A stretch of 64,000 nucleotides of DNA from Vibrio crassostreae (GCF_024347415.1 NZ_AP025476.1:310001-374000); one strand, 5' to 3'. Positions 1 through 6,768 are shown, counted from the first letter of the stretch. Translations and numbers: made by a program. Notes: generated from the sequence alone by a model not told the origin.

Positions 1-2
1 TT

Positions 3-74
3 ATCAAAAGCAATGAAGCCATTACATTGGAAGGCGTTGCTGGGGATGGTGTTCGTATTGGGGAGTTTATCTAA
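3..74 (+). CDS. C-terminal end of an unidentified prophage protein (5' truncated by window)
   Basis: An open frame enters from the left edge and gives 23 residues ending in ...GVRIGEFI before a TAA at 72-74. The stop overlaps the ATG of the next gene (TAATG), so the two are translationally coupled in the same late-type operon. There is too little sequence to name a family. Its membership of the prophage block is inferred from the coupling alone. Confidence 0.5.
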   Translation: MKSNEAITLEGVAGDGVRIGEFI

Positions 75-496
75 TGTTTGAACTTCACAATCCTATTGGC
101 AGTCGTGGTGATAAGACGGGAAACGGTGGTTTTCAATCATTAGTATTAAGCAACCAGTATGCTCAAGTTTCAGATGCCACAAACCGAAAAGTAGAGTTTT
201 CTCTGTCAGATGATGTAGAGCTACTGGAAGTACGAGTGGGTTGGTCGGATAGCGAAAATTCAAGGAACTTAGATCAAGTCTCCTTTTGGTCTCAATGCTT
301 TGATGCTCATGACGAGATGATAGCTAATAGCCATAGGTCAATGGTAGTTCCCTTTGTGGCTGGCTTTTCAATGCGATTTTATTTCATTCCTATTTTGACA
401 CCGAGCAACGCGAAAAAAATCATATTTACTTGCAATTATATTGATATTCAAGTGTGCATTGTGTCTCGAACGACCTTTAAGGAGTTAGAGCGATGA
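74..496 (+). CDS. Unknown prophage protein, 140 aa
   Basis: I do not recognise this protein. It is 140 residues, with no Cys pair pattern, signal peptide or clear membrane segment. The middle (about residues 45-75) is acidic and the C-terminal third is rich in aromatic and beta-branched residues, which suggests a beta-rich fold. It overlaps the previous gene by one base at its start and the next gene by 4 bases at its end. It sits two genes before an endolysin, so a virion or lysis-associated role is plausible but not shown by the sequence. Confidence 0.65.
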   Translation: MFELHNPIGSRGDKTGNGGFQSLVLSNQYAQVSDATNRKVEFSLSDDVELLEVRVGWSDSENSRNLDQVSFWSQCFDAHDEMIANSHRSMVVPFVAGFSMRFYFIPILTPSNAKKIIFTCNYIDIQVCIVSRTTFKELER

Positions 497-825
497 TACA
501 GGTCGATACGCAGGGGCGAATTGTCACGATTAACGCGCCTCAAGCGTCAACTCAATTAATCAGTTTAGAGGTCCAACTGACGCAAGACGTCGCCCTTAAT
601 CCCGAACTCTACCGATGGACTGGTGAGGCTTTTGTCCTGTCACTAGAGGCTCAACAAAATAAAGAGCAATCTGAAAGGCGCACAAAGGCTAAACATTACC
701 TTGATGCGACCGATTTTTACTTAGTCCGTCAAGTAGAAACCGGCGCAGACGTCCCCCAAGAGGTTCTCTCCAAGCGCGAAACCGCTCGATCGTTACTCGT
801 GACCCTGTTACCGGACTTTGAATAA
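493..825 (+). CDS. Prophage protein resembling tail-assembly or DUF4376-type proteins, 110 aa
   Basis: The N-terminal part (1-55) looks like a small beta domain. The C-terminal half (about 60-108) is helical, with the pattern YLDATDFYLVRQVETG...VP.EV..KRE, which resembles the C-terminal region of many small phage proteins encoded beside tail-fibre genes (tail-fibre assembly or DUF4376-like). The resemblance is by eye and weak. The gene is coupled to both neighbours (ATG overlaps the previous stop; its TAA overlaps the endolysin ATG). It could equally be a structural protein of a tailless phage. Confidence 0.6.
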   Translation: MIQVDTQGRIVTINAPQASTQLISLEVQLTQDVALNPELYRWTGEAFVLSLEAQQNKEQSERRTKAKHYLDATDFYLVRQVETGADVPQEVLSKRETARSLLVTLLPDFE

Positions 826-1313
826 TGACCATTCAAAAGTTGAGTGCGCTCGTTGTGCTCTTCACTTTACTAGGAGTGTATTTCATGAACAAAAAAACCG
901 TGGATAAGGCACTTAGTCAGTTTGCGTTATCAGCAAGAAGTGAGTCACGCATGATTGGGGTTCATGGCGATCTCAAGCGCGTGGTTCGCAGGGCGATAGA
1001 GTTAACCCCTTTTGATTTTGGGATTACCTCAGGAAAGCGAACGGCCGAAGAGCAAAACGCCCTCTTCAAAAAAGGCGCCAGCCAATTAGACGGCTACAGC
1101 AAAAAAAGCCGGCACCAAACGGGGCATGCCATCGATTTTGTCGTGTATGACGAAAACAACAAAGTCACATGGGGCTTTAGTTATTACGAGCAAGTCAGTT
1201 GGGCGTTTAAACAAGCGGCGCAAGAGCTGAATGTCCCTATTGTCTGGGGTGGGGATTGGGTCAGCTTTAAAGATGGGCCTCATGTGGAGCTCGATAAACG
1301 GGTTTATGCATGA
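825..1313 (+). CDS. Phage endolysin, M15-family peptidase, with two possible starts
   Basis: This is a peptidoglycan-cleaving M15-type (D-Ala-D-Ala carboxypeptidase / L-Ala-D-Glu endopeptidase-like) enzyme, probably the phage endolysin. The family motif SxHxxGxAxD is at S95-H97-G100-A102-D104, and the third zinc ligand is H153 in GPHVEL. Residues 5-20 form one hydrophobic segment, so the long form could be membrane-anchored (signal-anchor-release type). A second in-frame ATG at 885, preceded by AGGAG at 872-876 with 8-base spacing, would give a 142-aa soluble form lacking that segment. The 825 start overlaps the previous stop (TAATG), which favours coupled translation. The holin-like gene follows with a 4-base overlap, as in lysis cassettes. 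Confidence 0.85.
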   Translation: MTIQKLSALVVLFTLLGVYFMNKKTVDKALSQFALSARSESRMIGVHGDLKRVVRRAIELTPFDFGITSGKRTAEEQNALFKKGASQLDGYSKKSRHQTGHAIDFVVYDENNKVTWGFSYYEQVSWAFKQAAQELNVPIVWGGDWVSFKDGPHVELDKRVYA

Positions 1314-1720
1314 TAGGCGCCATCGCAAACCTCATCACTGGCGGCATTGATGCCTATAAGCAGCACGGCCTCAATAAAGCGAATGCCCTCAAGCGACAAG
1401 ATGAGCTTGAGCAAGAGCGTCACCGAGCTCAAGTGAAGCGTTTACAGTCTGGGGATGAAAAGGCCGCTGATTTGGATAGGGTGAGCCTCAAAGATCGTGG
1501 CCTTAAAGATGAGTTCATTCTCTTGGTGGTGTTTGTTCCTCTGATTTTATCGTTTATCCCAGACTATGCCGAGTATGTGCAAGAAGGCTTCAAAGCGTTG
1601 GAATTTGTGCCTGAGTACTATTGGTACATAGTGGGCGCAGTGGTCATCGACACGTTTGGTTTTCGCTCTATGGTGCGTTACTTACTGGAGTTCTTTTCAT
1701 TTAAATTCAGGGGTAAGTAA
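1310..1720 (+). CDS. Holin-like 3-TM prophage protein, 136 aa
   Basis: The N-terminal half has an amphipathic start (MIGAIANLITGGIDAY) and then a highly charged helix (about 20-65). The C-terminal half has hydrophobic segments at about 70-85 and 105-120. This plan (short N-terminal hydrophobic helix, charged linker, C-terminal membrane pair) resembles the 3-TM holin family found with M15 endolysins and gene transfer agents. It lies directly after the endolysin with a 4-base overlap and overlaps the next small gene by one base. The holin role is inferred from topology and neighbours. Confidence 0.65.
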   Translation: MIGAIANLITGGIDAYKQHGLNKANALKRQDELEQERHRAQVKRLQSGDEKAADLDRVSLKDRGLKDEFILLVVFVPLILSFIPDYAEYVQEGFKALEFVPEYYWYIVGAVVIDTFGFRSMVRYLLEFFSFKFRGK

Positions 1721-1851
1721 TGGAGCTACTCGTCTCACTGAACAGCATGGGCTTATCGCCGACCTGGATAGCGTTACTCGTTGTGTTATGGAAGCAAGAT
1801 AAACGCTTAACCATCATTGAAACAATTTTAGAGGGTAAAAAGAATGGCTAA
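1720..1851 (+). CDS. 43-aa single-TM prophage peptide
   Basis: The ATG overlaps the holin-like gene's stop (TAATG). The product has a hydrophobic segment (about residues 10-24, GLSPTWIALLVVLW) followed by a short charged amphipathic tail. Size, topology and position match accessory holin or spanin-like peptides, but there is no lipobox, so a spanin is not supported. The next gene starts within its last codons (8-base overlap), so it belongs to the same coupled operon. Confidence 0.55.
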   Translation: MELLVSLNSMGLSPTWIALLVVLWKQDKRLTIIETILEGKKNG

Positions 1852-1960
1852 AACAGGGGTCAAAAGAAACGGCACGTTAAAAAAGGGGTATCGCTTCGCC
1901 AAAGGTGGGCGTGTTGTGAAAGCAAAAAGCACCACAAAGAAGCGAAGAAAACGTCGATAA
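1844..1960 (+). CDS. 38-aa extremely Lys/Arg-rich prophage peptide
   Basis: The ATG at 1844 lies inside the previous gene's end. The 38-residue product is nearly half Lys and Arg, has no acidic residue and ends in RRKRR. The likely role is nucleic-acid binding, either genome condensation (compare the J-type proteins of microviruses and the small basic proteins of tailless phages) or RNA binding. It is the last gene before a strong terminator. Size and composition are read directly; the role is inference. Such a short gene is easily missed in automatic annotation. Confidence 0.6.
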   Translation: MAKTGVKRNGTLKKGYRFAKGGRVVKAKSTTKKRRKRR

Positions 1961-1977
1961 AATAAATTGCAGATAGC

Positions 1978-2007
1978 AAAAAGGCCACTCAATGAGTGGC
2001 CTTTTTT
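1978..2007 (+). terminator. Intrinsic terminator of the prophage late operon
   Basis: A perfect 7-bp stem, GGCCACT (1983-1989) with AGTGGCC (1995-2001), has a 5-base loop and is followed by six T. It is preceded by an A run, so it may also act on the other strand, downstream of the tRNA-like gene. Confidence 0.85.
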
Positions 2008-2032
2008 CATGCATAAAAATGCACTTTGAAGA

Positions 2033-2109
2033 TGGCAGGGGTGGAGAGATTCGAACTCCCAACACGCGGATTTGGAATCCGCTGATCTGCCAATTGGAGC
2101 TAAACCCCA
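2033..2109 (-). pseudogene. Damaged tRNA-Trp copy inside the prophage/island
   Basis: The minus strand reads as a 77-nt tRNA-Trp with CCA anticodon and encoded 3' CCA. By eye it matches the intact tRNA-Trp at 24471-24547 except at three positions: base 1 (A to T), base 7 (G to T) and one G to T in the 3' strand of the D stem. Each change breaks a pair: 1-72 becomes T-T, 7-66 becomes T-C and a D-stem C-G becomes C-T. The 3' two thirds, including the anticodon arm, T arm and CCA, are identical. It is either a pseudo-tRNA, a captured attachment site, or a phage tRNA under relaxed selection. Confidence 0.8.
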
Positions 2110-2212
2110 CGACTTTGAGCAACCGTCCATTTTCAAGGGTCTAGCGTTACTTTACGTAAGTCCCCCTATAGTATTTGGCCTATGGGAAACCCTACGAAAT
2201 GAGTTCAAGTAA

Positions 2213-2371
2213 ATGGCAGAGTATCAAACACTAATAGTCGCAGTTGCGAGTGCCTTGTCTAGCGGGGTGGGTGTAGGTATCACACTCAAAACGGATGTTA
2301 AGTGGTTGCGCTTAATGATGGAAAAGATGGATAGAAGGATTACTCGCTTAGAAATGAGAGGGCTAGAATAG
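2213..2371 (+). CDS. 52-aa single-TM small protein
   Basis: A short ORF starts at ATG 2213. Residues 6-25 (TLIVAVASALSSGVGVGITL) form a membrane segment, followed by a charged helix with a DVKWLRLMMEKMDRRITRLE pattern. This N-in TM plus C-terminal coiled helix plan is common in small phage lysis or holin-like proteins. There is no strong Shine-Dalgarno sequence in front. It sits between the tRNA-like copy and the methylase gene and could belong to either module. Confidence 0.5.
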   Translation: MAEYQTLIVAVASALSSGVGVGITLKTDVKWLRLMMEKMDRRITRLEMRGLE

Positions 2372-2475
2372 TGAGTGTTCTATTTTGTTCACTGTAATTT
2401 TTTTGTTCAAAAGCCTGGACCTTCTCTCATAAATTGAGTATTATCTGATTCAAAATTTACTGTTGGTTTCCCAGA

Positions 2476-3348
2476 ATGCTTAGAAAAAAGAAAATGATCA
2501 GTGTTGATGAGTCGATGATTTTTAATGCAGATAGTTTAGATATCTTGCGCGATATGGAGAGTGATTCTGTCGATTTGATCGTTACCTCACCACCTTATGC
2601 AGATCAACGAAAGAGTACATATGGTGGTATCAGCCCGAATAAATATATTGAATGGTTCCTTCCTATCTCGGAAGAACTGCTACGTGTTTTGAAACCTACG
2701 GGTTCGTTTGTTTTAAATATAAAAGAAAAAGTTGTGAATGGGGAAAGGCACACATATGTCTTAGAGCTAATATTAGCTCTAAGACAGCAGGGATGGTTAT
2801 GGACAGAAGAGTATATTTGGCATAAGAAAAATAGTTTTCCGGGGAAGTGGCCGAATCGTTTTCGTGATTCTTGGGAACGTTGCTTACATTTTAATAAACA
2901 GAAAAAATTTGCCATGTACCAAGATGAAGTTCGAGTGCCTATGGGAGACTGGAAGAAAAGCCGATTAAAAAACTTAAGTGATACAGACAAAATCAGGGAT
3001 GAATCGAAAGTTGGTAGTGGCTTTGGAAAGAAGATTGAAAACTGGGCTGATCGTGATTTGGCATACCCTACTAATGTTCTTCACCTATCAACTGAATGTT
3101 CAAACAGGAGTCATAGTGCTGCCTTTCCTGAAGATTTGCCCTCTTGGTTTATCAAATTATTCACTAAATCAGGTGATATAGTACTAGATCCTTTTTCTGG
3201 CTCTGGCACGACTGTCAAAGTTGCTAGAGGCTTAGGCCGGATAGGATTGGGAATAGAATTATTGGAAGAGCATTGTGAAGTAAGTGCTGAAAGATTGTCT
3301 TTATCTAAGCATTTGATTAATGGTCAGTGCGTATACAAGAGTGAATAA
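2476..3348 (+). CDS. Type II DNA methyltransferase, cytosine-N4 / beta-class
   Basis: A 290-aa SAM-dependent DNA methylase that protects the recognition site of the partner endonuclease. The catalytic motif IV TSPPY is at residues 37-41, ahead of motif I DPFSGSGTT at 238-246. This order (IV before I) is the beta class, and the S-P-P-Y form is typical of cytosine-N4 methylases, although an adenine-N6 target is not excluded. The endonuclease follows with a TAATG overlap at 3346-3350. A second start at codon 7 is possible. Base use is AT-rich relative to dusA and cys genes, consistent with acquisition by transfer. No controller (C) protein gene is seen upstream. Confidence 0.9.
   Translation: MLRKKKMISVDESMIFNADSLDILRDMESDSVDLIVTSPPYADQRKSTYGGISPNKYIEWFLPISEELLRVLKPTGSFVLNIKEKVVNGERHTYVLELILALRQQGWLWTEEYIWHKKNSFPGKWPNRFRDSWERCLHFNKQKKFAMYQDEVRVPMGDWKKSRLKNLSDTDKIRDESKVGSGFGKKIENWADRDLAYPTNVLHLSTECSNRSHSAAFPEDLPSWFIKLFTKSGDIVLDPFSGSGTTVKVARGLGRIGLGIELLEEHCEVSAERLSLSKHLINGQCVYKSE
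2758..2785. repeat. Perfect 28-bp palindrome inside the methylase gene
   Basis: GTCTTAGAGCTAAT is followed directly by its exact reverse complement ATTAGCTCTAAGAC, with no spacer. It lies about 95 codons into the methylase reading frame and encodes VLELILALRQ. In RNA it could fold as a long hairpin; in DNA it is a symmetric site for a dimeric protein. Confidence 0.9.
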
Positions 3349-4103
3349 TGATTGATTCAGAAATTGTAAATCGTTTTATCCAAGATAATGTGTTTGAAAG
3401 TTTTCATTTAAAAAAAGAACAAAAAATAAAATCAGTAAAACTTTCAGATATAACAAAAAGGAAGAATCCATATTTATTCAAGGCTAAGGGTATGGATAAT
3501 GCTAGTGACTTGATTCGTTCAATTATGGATGCCACGGTTTCTTCTGGTGAAGAAACCATTTTTGGTAACTTTATGGAGCGTGTGGCTATTTTTACATCTG
3601 AGCAGGCTTTTAATGGTAGAAAGTCGAGTGCTAGAGGAATCGACCTAGAGTTTGAAGATGGTACTTCAAAGTACTTAGTGAGTATTAAATCCGGTCCTAA
3701 CTGGGGGAATTCATCACAAATAAATAAGATGAAGGATAATTTTATTCTTGCTAAAAAAGTACTGGGAACGTCAGGAGGAGTAACCACTCAGCGTGTAATG
3801 TGCGTTGAGGGATGTTGTTATGGTAGTGAAGCCAACCCTGAAAAAGGGACTCATTTAAGATTATGTGGTGAAGATTTTTGGAGTTTTATCTCCGGTGGTA
3901 ATAAGGATTTATTCAAAGATATAATCGAACCATTTGGTTTCGAGGCAATAAAACGTAGTGATGCTCTCAACTCAGAAATTAACGCTAAGCTCAATTTGTT
4001 CACCGCTGAGTTTGTAGAGCTATACTGTGATTCTTTTGGTCGAATTGATTGGTCAAAGCTTGTTGAAGATAATTCAGGAAGTAGATCTAGGTCGAAAATA
4101 TAA
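3348..4103 (+). CDS. PmeII-family type II restriction endonuclease
   Basis: A 251-aa partner of the methylase. The central block (about residues 69-122: EETIFGNF, then RKSSARGIDLEFEDG, then SIKSGPNWGNSSQ) is what I recall from the PmeII family of type II endonucleases. D99 and K114 are the best candidates for the catalytic Asp and Lys of a PD-(D/E)xK-type core. The usual acidic residue before x-K is a Ser here, so another acidic residue (E68, E69 or E77) may complete the metal site. Start and stop codons are coupled to the methylase gene. The recognition sequence cannot be read from the protein. The gene is intact. Confidence 0.8.
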   Translation: MIDSEIVNRFIQDNVFESFHLKKEQKIKSVKLSDITKRKNPYLFKAKGMDNASDLIRSIMDATVSSGEETIFGNFMERVAIFTSEQAFNGRKSSARGIDLEFEDGTSKYLVSIKSGPNWGNSSQINKMKDNFILAKKVLGTSGGVTTQRVMCVEGCCYGSEANPEKGTHLRLCGEDFWSFISGGNKDLFKDIIEPFGFEAIKRSDALNSEINAKLNLFTAEFVELYCDSFGRIDWSKLVEDNSGSRSRSKI

Positions 4104-4177
4104 TTCCACATCTTATTGAAAATAAAGAATTTCTGATCTTAGAATAGGGATGACAATATGAAACCGTGGAGGTGTTT

Positions 4178-4426
4178 ATGGGATGCGTTATCCCTGGATG
4201 TGGCAATCCTGCTACAAATAACTTTTCTGTTCGATTGAGAAGAGAAGATACATCAGCAATATGGGCTCCAAATACAAATGCTTATGTCTGTGATGAGCAC
4301 GCGGCGCAAGGATTTGATATTACGGTCCATTTAGTTCCAAGAAATGATGATAGCCTTGTTACTCATGTTAGTTCCGGTGCTGGCCGTGGGTACTCACGCA
4401 CCACCCGGATAAGAAACCAACCTTGA
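4178..4426 (+). CDS. Small Cys/His (putative zinc-binding) protein of unknown function, 82 aa
   Basis: The start at ATG 4178 is preferred over an in-frame GTG at 4166, because GGAGGTG at 4168-4174 forms an ideal Shine-Dalgarno site for it. The N-terminus CVIPGC and the later CDEH give a likely C-x4-C...C-x2-H zinc site around a short beta domain. The C-terminal 25 residues are Ser/Arg/Gly-rich and probably disordered. I do not know a function. It lies 74 bases after the endonuclease and convergent with the integrase, so it is cargo of the element; any link to restriction is only by position. Confidence 0.7.
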   Translation: MGCVIPGCGNPATNNFSVRLRREDTSAIWAPNTNAYVCDEHAAQGFDITVHLVPRNDDSLVTHVSSGAGRGYSRTTRIRNQP

Positions 4427-4448
4427 TTGTTTTACTATGAAAGGCTCT

Positions 4449-5519
4449 CTATTGAGCCTTTTCATGTAGTTTGTGTGGAAATAGTTGCGTATAAACCTGC
4501 CACAAAATATTTAAGTTTCTGTGTCCTGTCACTTGAGCCACCTCTTCAATTGAATAGCCTTTTTCAAACAATCTACTAGCTCCCTCTCTTCGTAAATCGT
4601 GGTACCTCAAGTCTTCAATACCCAATTCATTTCTTACTCGCTGAAAGCCTGCACTAACACTTCGTGAGTTGTACGGGAAAATGAGTTCGCCTTTGTCTGG
4701 TTGTTTCAGTGCGATCTCAAATGAATCGCCAAGCAACGGCACAATCATATGATTACCTTCTTTCTTCCTTGGGTCTTTTCTGTCTCTGACGAGTATCGTT
4801 TTATGTTCTTGGTTGAGATCTTCCCAACGCAGCTTGCAGACTTCACCAATTCGCATACAAGTAAGAATGCTGAACTCAAGAATATCGGTGAATGGGATTC
4901 GAGTTGTGCCGTTTGGCCGGAAAGATTCACGTTGTTCTAATCCAAGCTTTAAGAGTTTCAGTTCTTCAGAAGTTGGGCGGCGTGTTCGTTTCTGACTCTT
5001 ACCGACTAACCCCATATCAATCAGAACGGGTACGGCTTCATCAAATATCTGGTGATTGGTGTCGATGTTGAAGACAGGCCTAGACTTTTTCATTACAGAA
5101 CGCAGGTAAGCAATATCATGATAAATCGTTGCGGGTTTGGCTCCTGCGCCTCTTCTATTTTTACAGTGCTCTATTAAGTCGCTAGTTCGTAGCTGATTAC
5201 TTTCAACTTGGGCGATGTCGCAATCCCTAAGCATTTTAATAACGTAGCGTTTTGTTCGGCCTGTATTGTCCCAAAGGTCACGCTCGGCCATGAACAAATC
5301 GAGGAGTACCGAAAGGGGGACTGTTTTTGGCTGATTGAGTACCCCTTGAGCCTCTAGTTCAGCTACCCTTTTTTTACCGAAAGCTTTAGCGAGTGCTTTC
5401 TTTTTTAGAGTTTTGCTTTCCCTGTGTATAATGCGCGAATTCTTTTTAACGATGATTGTTACCTTGAACCTTGGTTCACCGCTTTTTAGCTTTCTGGTCT
5501 CGATGGTATAACTTGCCAT
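4449..5519 (-). CDS. int: Tyrosine integrase, dusA-associated type
   Basis: A 356-aa site-specific recombinase that integrates and excises the element. The N-terminal part (1-75) is a basic arm-binding region, residues about 75-165 form the SAM-like core-binding domain, and the catalytic domain runs from about 180. Active-site residues R223, H307, R310 (HDLR), H333 and Y343 are all present, so the enzyme looks intact. It is transcribed away from dusA and starts 104 bp from the dusA ATG. This is the arrangement described for integrases that insert at the 5' end of dusA (Farrugia and colleagues). A LexA-type box and phased repeats lie in its promoter region. Confidence 0.93.
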   Translation of the reverse strand: MASYTIETRKLKSGEPRFKVTIIVKKNSRIIHRESKTLKKKALAKAFGKKRVAELEAQGVLNQPKTVPLSVLLDLFMAERDLWDNTGRTKRYVIKMLRDCDIAQVESNQLRTSDLIEHCKNRRGAGAKPATIYHDIAYLRSVMKKSRPVFNIDTNHQIFDEAVPVLIDMGLVGKSQKRTRRPTSEELKLLKLGLEQRESFRPNGTTRIPFTDILEFSILTCMRIGEVCKLRWEDLNQEHKTILVRDRKDPRKKEGNHMIVPLLGDSFEIALKQPDKGELIFPYNSRSVSAGFQRVRNELGIEDLRYHDLRREGASRLFEKGYSIEEVAQVTGHRNLNILWQVYTQLFPHKLHEKAQ

Positions 5520-5534
5520 TGTCCAACTCCTAAA

Positions 5535-5587
5535 GGGGTACTTGAGGGGTACTACAGGAAGTAATTCCGTTTAATTCTAGGTAATTC
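5535..5587. repeat. Helically phased short direct repeats at the integrase/dusA junction
   Basis: Two copies of GGGGTACT (5535-5542 and 5546-5553) are spaced 11 bp start to start. Three copies of (G/T)TAATTC (5561, 5571, 5581) are spaced exactly 10 bp. Both periods place the copies on the same face of the helix. Likely arm-type sites for the integrase or an excisionase, or operator half-sites; the role is inferred from position. Confidence 0.75.
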
Positions 5588-5588
5588 G

Positions 5589-5604
5589 CTGTATGTTTGT
5601 ACAG
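5589..5604. promoter_or_regulatory. LexA-type (SOS) operator between integrase and dusA
   Basis: CTGTATGTTTGTACAG matches the gammaproteobacterial LexA consensus CTGT-N8-ACAG. It lies 20 bp upstream of the dusA ATG and 70 bp upstream of the integrase start, and could repress either divergent promoter. An AT-rich hexamer (TATTAA) directly follows and could be a -10 for dusA. Confidence 0.7.
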
Positions 5605-5623
5605 TATTAATTGAGACTGAATC

Positions 5624-6628
5624 ATGACAAACACTAATAAAACCAGTAAATACGCTAGTCACCGACTTTCTGTTGCACCCATGCTCGATTGGACTGACCG
5701 CCACTGTCGTTACTTTCACCGTTTGCTTTCTCAGCAGACTCTTCTGTACACGGAAATGGTAACAACGGGCGCGATCTTACATGGTAAGGGCGACTTTCTA
5801 GAATATAACGAGCAAGAGCATCCTCTTGCTCTTCAACTCGGCGGTTCTAATCCGGTTGATCTGGCGGCTTGTGCCAAGCTTGCTGGTGAACGTGGTTATG
5901 ATGAAGTAAACCTTAACGTCGGTTGTCCTTCAGACCGAGTTCAGAATGGTCGCTTTGGTGCGTGCCTAATGGCTGAGCCTGAGCTGGTGGCAGATTGTGT
6001 TTCAGCGATGAAAGAAGTCACTGATATTCCAATTACCGTGAAAACGCGTATCGGTATCGATGACCAAGACTCTTATGAGTTTCTAACTAAGTTTGTTTCG
6101 ACGGTTTCTGAAAAAGGTGGCTGTGAGCAATTTACTATCCATGCGCGTAAAGCGTGGTTGAGTGGCCTGAGTCCGAAAGAGAACCGTGAGATCCCACCTC
6201 TAGATTATGATCGTGCATATCAAATCAAGAAAGATTTCTCTGATCTGGTGATTGCCGTGAATGGTGGCATTACTACTCTTGAGCAAACTAAAGAGCACTT
6301 ACAACACCTTGATGGCGTGATGATTGGTCGTGAGGCTTACCATAGCCCATTTATCTTGGCTGAAGTCGATCAGCAGATCTTTGGTTTAGACACGCCAATC
6401 AAGAAGCGCTCACAAGTGGTTGAAGAAATGTACCCGTACATCGAACGTGAACTTTCAAATGGCGCAAGCTTAGGACATATCTCTCGTCATATGCTTGGTT
6501 TGTTCCAAAGCATGCCTGGTGCAAGACAATGGCGTCGCTACATCAGTGAAAACGCACATAAGAAAGGTGCAGGTATCGAAGTGATGCAAACAGCATTGGC
6601 TAAGATCCCTAAAGAGCTAAATGTTTAA
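5624..6628 (+). CDS. dusA: tRNA-dihydrouridine(20/20a) synthase
   Basis: A 334-aa flavoenzyme that reduces uridine to dihydrouridine at positions 20/20a in the tRNA D-loop. It is a TIM-barrel DUS family member. The catalytic Cys is C101 in NVGCPS, followed by the DusA-type [13 protein letters not shown]. The start [17 protein letters not shown] is the usual dusA signature and the integration target. Length matches the family. Followed by a terminator and pspG, the same dusA-pspG order as in Escherichia coli. Its promoter region appears to be provided by the integrated element. Confidence 0.97.
   Translation: MTNTNKTSKYASHRLSVAPMLDWTDRHCRYFHRLLSQQTLLYTEMVTTGAILHGKGDFLEYNEQEHPLALQLGGSNPVDLAACAKLAGERGYDEVNLNVGCPSDRVQNGRFGACLMAEPELVADCVSAMKEVTDIPITVKTRIGIDDQDSYEFLTKFVSTVSEKGGCEQFTIHARKAWLSGLSPKENREIPPLDYDRAYQIKKDFSDLVIAVNGGITTLEQTKEHLQHLDGVMIGREAYHSPFILAEVDQQIFGLDTPIKKRSQVVEEMYPYIERELSNGASLGHISRHMLGLFQSMPGARQWRRYISENAHKKGAGIEVMQTALAKIPKELNV
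5660..5705. other. Probable right attachment site within the 5' end of dusA
   Basis: DusA-associated integrases recombine within the conserved start of dusA, around the codons for [10 protein letters not shown], which here occupy about 5672-5701. The right junction of the element is therefore expected in this interval, with the element supplying the present dusA 5' end and promoter. The left copy would lie outside the window, so the exact core cannot be defined here. Confidence 0.45.
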
Positions 6629-6699
6629 CCTCCCTCTAAGTTAAAAACTTAAGGTTAAATTCGCCATTAGAGGCTAAATTTACCACTACAAGTTTCCGA

Positions 6700-6730
6700 A
6701 AAGCCACGCATGAAGATGTGTGGCTTTTTA
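6700..6730 (+). terminator. Terminator after dusA
   Basis: The imperfect stem GCCACgCAT / ATGtGTGGC has a 4-base loop followed by TTTTTA. It separates dusA from the independently regulated pspG. Confidence 0.8.
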
Positions 6731-6768
6731 TTTATCTGATAAATAAGGATTTTCTTGGGTTGGCATAC

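Noticed and set aside
1828..2136. Minus-strand frames of 81-102 codons across the tRNA-Trp copy and terminator
   Set aside because: They translate the tRNA-like gene and the terminator and are shadows of these.
2372..2475. Controller (C-box) site for the restriction-modification genes
   Set aside because: Repeated TTGTTC strings are present but no symmetric C-box and no C-protein gene could be identified.
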